Assembly: GCA_041744735.1 (NCBI GenBank)
Contig: JBGTKH010000124.1
Coordinates: 1-5,423, forward strand
Length of the DNA: 5,423 nucleotides
Direction: 5' to 3'
DNA from: JBGTKH01 sp041744735
GTDB taxonomy: Bacteria; Planctomycetota; Planctomycetia; Pirellulales; Pirellulaceae
In this document: piece by piece, positions 5,065 to 5,423 of the stretch
Layout: each line of letters begins with the position of its first letter
Numbering within the stretch: the first letter of the stretch is position 1
Made by a program: the position numbers and the translations under genes
The notes under the pieces: model-generated
What the model was told of the DNA's origin: nothing
Databases searched by the model: none
What the model saw: only the letters and a program-made list of their open reading frames with translations

Positions 5065-5079
5065 TGACAAGCCTTGTCA
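5065..5079. promoter_or_regulatory. 15-bp palindrome, candidate operator
   Basis: TGACAAGCCTTGTCA is a perfect inverted repeat of seven bases around a single C. It lies about 124 bases upstream of the secreted-protein start, in gene-free DNA. A one-base centre suits dimeric repressor binding better than an RNA hairpin. On the minus strand its right half contains TTGTCA, close to a -35 box, but no convincing -10 follows. No regulator is identified. Confidence 0.4.
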
Positions 5080-5189
5080 TCCCCCAAAAATCGCCAAGAA
5101 TTCCCTTTTCAAGCAGCGGGAAAGGCGACGGCGGGCTTTGACATCGAGGCGGCCGCGGGTGACTGAGGGTGGCTGATCACGGGCAGCGC

Positions 5190-5233
5190 AAAAAAAAGGC
5201 CATGGTACGTCGGTCCGTCGTCGTACCATGACC
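5190..5233 (-). terminator. Strong intrinsic terminator for a transcript entering from the right
   Basis: On the minus strand 5233-5222 (GGTCATGGTACG) pairs with 5209-5198 (CGTACCATGGCC), twelve pairs including one U-G, around a 12-base loop. Eight Ts (5197-5190) follow directly. No coding sequence on the minus strand ends nearby inside the window, so it must close a transcript that begins further right or within 5234-5423. It would also insulate the secreted-protein gene. Confidence 0.8.
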
Positions 5234-5423
5234 TCTATCCTGAAACGGGACGTCCGTTGTCCCGCCCTCCCGGCTTTTGGGTAGAGGTTTTATCGGCCAG
5301 CGCGGCGGCCCGGCTGTAGCCGATTCTGCCGCCTTTTCCAAACTCGCCGCATCTATCTACCGCAACGCCTGCGGACGGCCGCCCTGGAAATCACGCGCAT
5401 TAGCGGTCGGGCGCAAGCCCTCC
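5231..5423. other. Gene-free region rich in stem-loops
   Basis: No reading frame here looks coding on either strand; minus-strand frames close at 5400, 5357 and 5353. Several pairings stand out. ACCTCTA (5231-5237) pairs with TAGAGGT (5282-5288) and encloses CGGGAC (5246-5251) with GTCCCG (5259-5264). GGCGGC (5304-5309) pairs with GCCGCC (5328-5333) around an inner CGGC/GCCG. CCGCA (5360-5364) pairs with TGCGG (5370-5374). GGGC (5409-5412) pairs with GCCC (5417-5420) around a GCAA loop. Together with the adjoining terminator this may be a structured RNA, a long leader or trailer, or a cluster of spacer repeats. The stretch 4955-5189 to its left shows only the palindrome and the leader of the secreted-protein gene. 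Confidence 0.55.

Noticed and set aside
4941..5070. N-terminal extension of the secreted protein to a start at 5070
   Set aside because: It would bury the signal peptide behind 43 residues and ignore the strong AAGGAG site at 4949-4954.
4922..5176. 84-residue plus-strand frame upstream of the secreted-protein gene
   Set aside because: No ribosome binding site, Arg-rich text, and it crosses the palindrome and the leader of the opposite gene.

Overview
The window is a moderately GC-rich piece of bacterial chromosome. It carries seven protein genes that I accept, six complete and one cut by the left edge, with small hairpin-rich spacers between them. It most resembles Planctomycetota, perhaps a Pirellulales-like lineage. 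That is inference from three things: the style of the small membrane and secreted proteins, orphan proteins of a kind I associate with that phylum, and GC-rich spacer hairpins of the 'GGCTAACGCCGTCGGCTTAC' and 'GGGCGCAAGCCC' type. There is no rRNA, tRNA, CRISPR array, transposase or phage gene.

Left block (1-2060). The C-terminal end of an upstream protein, possibly related to retropepsin-like aspartyl proteases, runs straight into a trimeric-type purine nucleoside phosphorylase (271-1101, +). Convergent to it, and overlapping its last 16 bases, is a minus-strand pair: a DJ-1/PfpI-family protein (1506-2060) followed by a small VOC/glyoxalase-fold protein (1086-1469). A 35-bp array of degenerate GATTTTC heptamers fills the gap between them. 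Both families include enzymes acting on reactive dicarbonyls, so the pair could be a small detoxification or repair unit.

Middle block (2061-3782). A YceH/DUF480 winged-helix protein (2271-3011, +) with a C-terminal coiled coil diverges from the PfpI gene. It faces a three-helix membrane protein of unknown function (3176-3580, -). The spacer between them holds a large imperfect hairpin, a second short hairpin and a probable weak terminator.

Right block (3783-5423). A cytosolic, mostly helical orphan protein (3783-4322, +) has a near-ideal ribosome binding site and a possible promoter. Beyond it is a 22-bp inverted repeat, then a clear minus-strand intrinsic terminator serving a small secreted protein with two Spy/CpxP-like T-x-x-Q-R motifs and a lysine-rich tail (4528-4941, -). 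The last 480 bases hold no credible gene. They contain a 15-bp palindrome upstream of the secreted-protein gene, a second strong minus-strand terminator, and a run of stem-loops reaching the right edge. That run suggests a structured transcript or a repeat family entering from the right.

The genes look like ordinary accessory or housekeeping content, not one large system. The best candidates for something undescribed are the stem-loop cluster at 5190-5423, the 22-bp inverted repeat at 4354-4446 and the orphan protein at 3783-4322.
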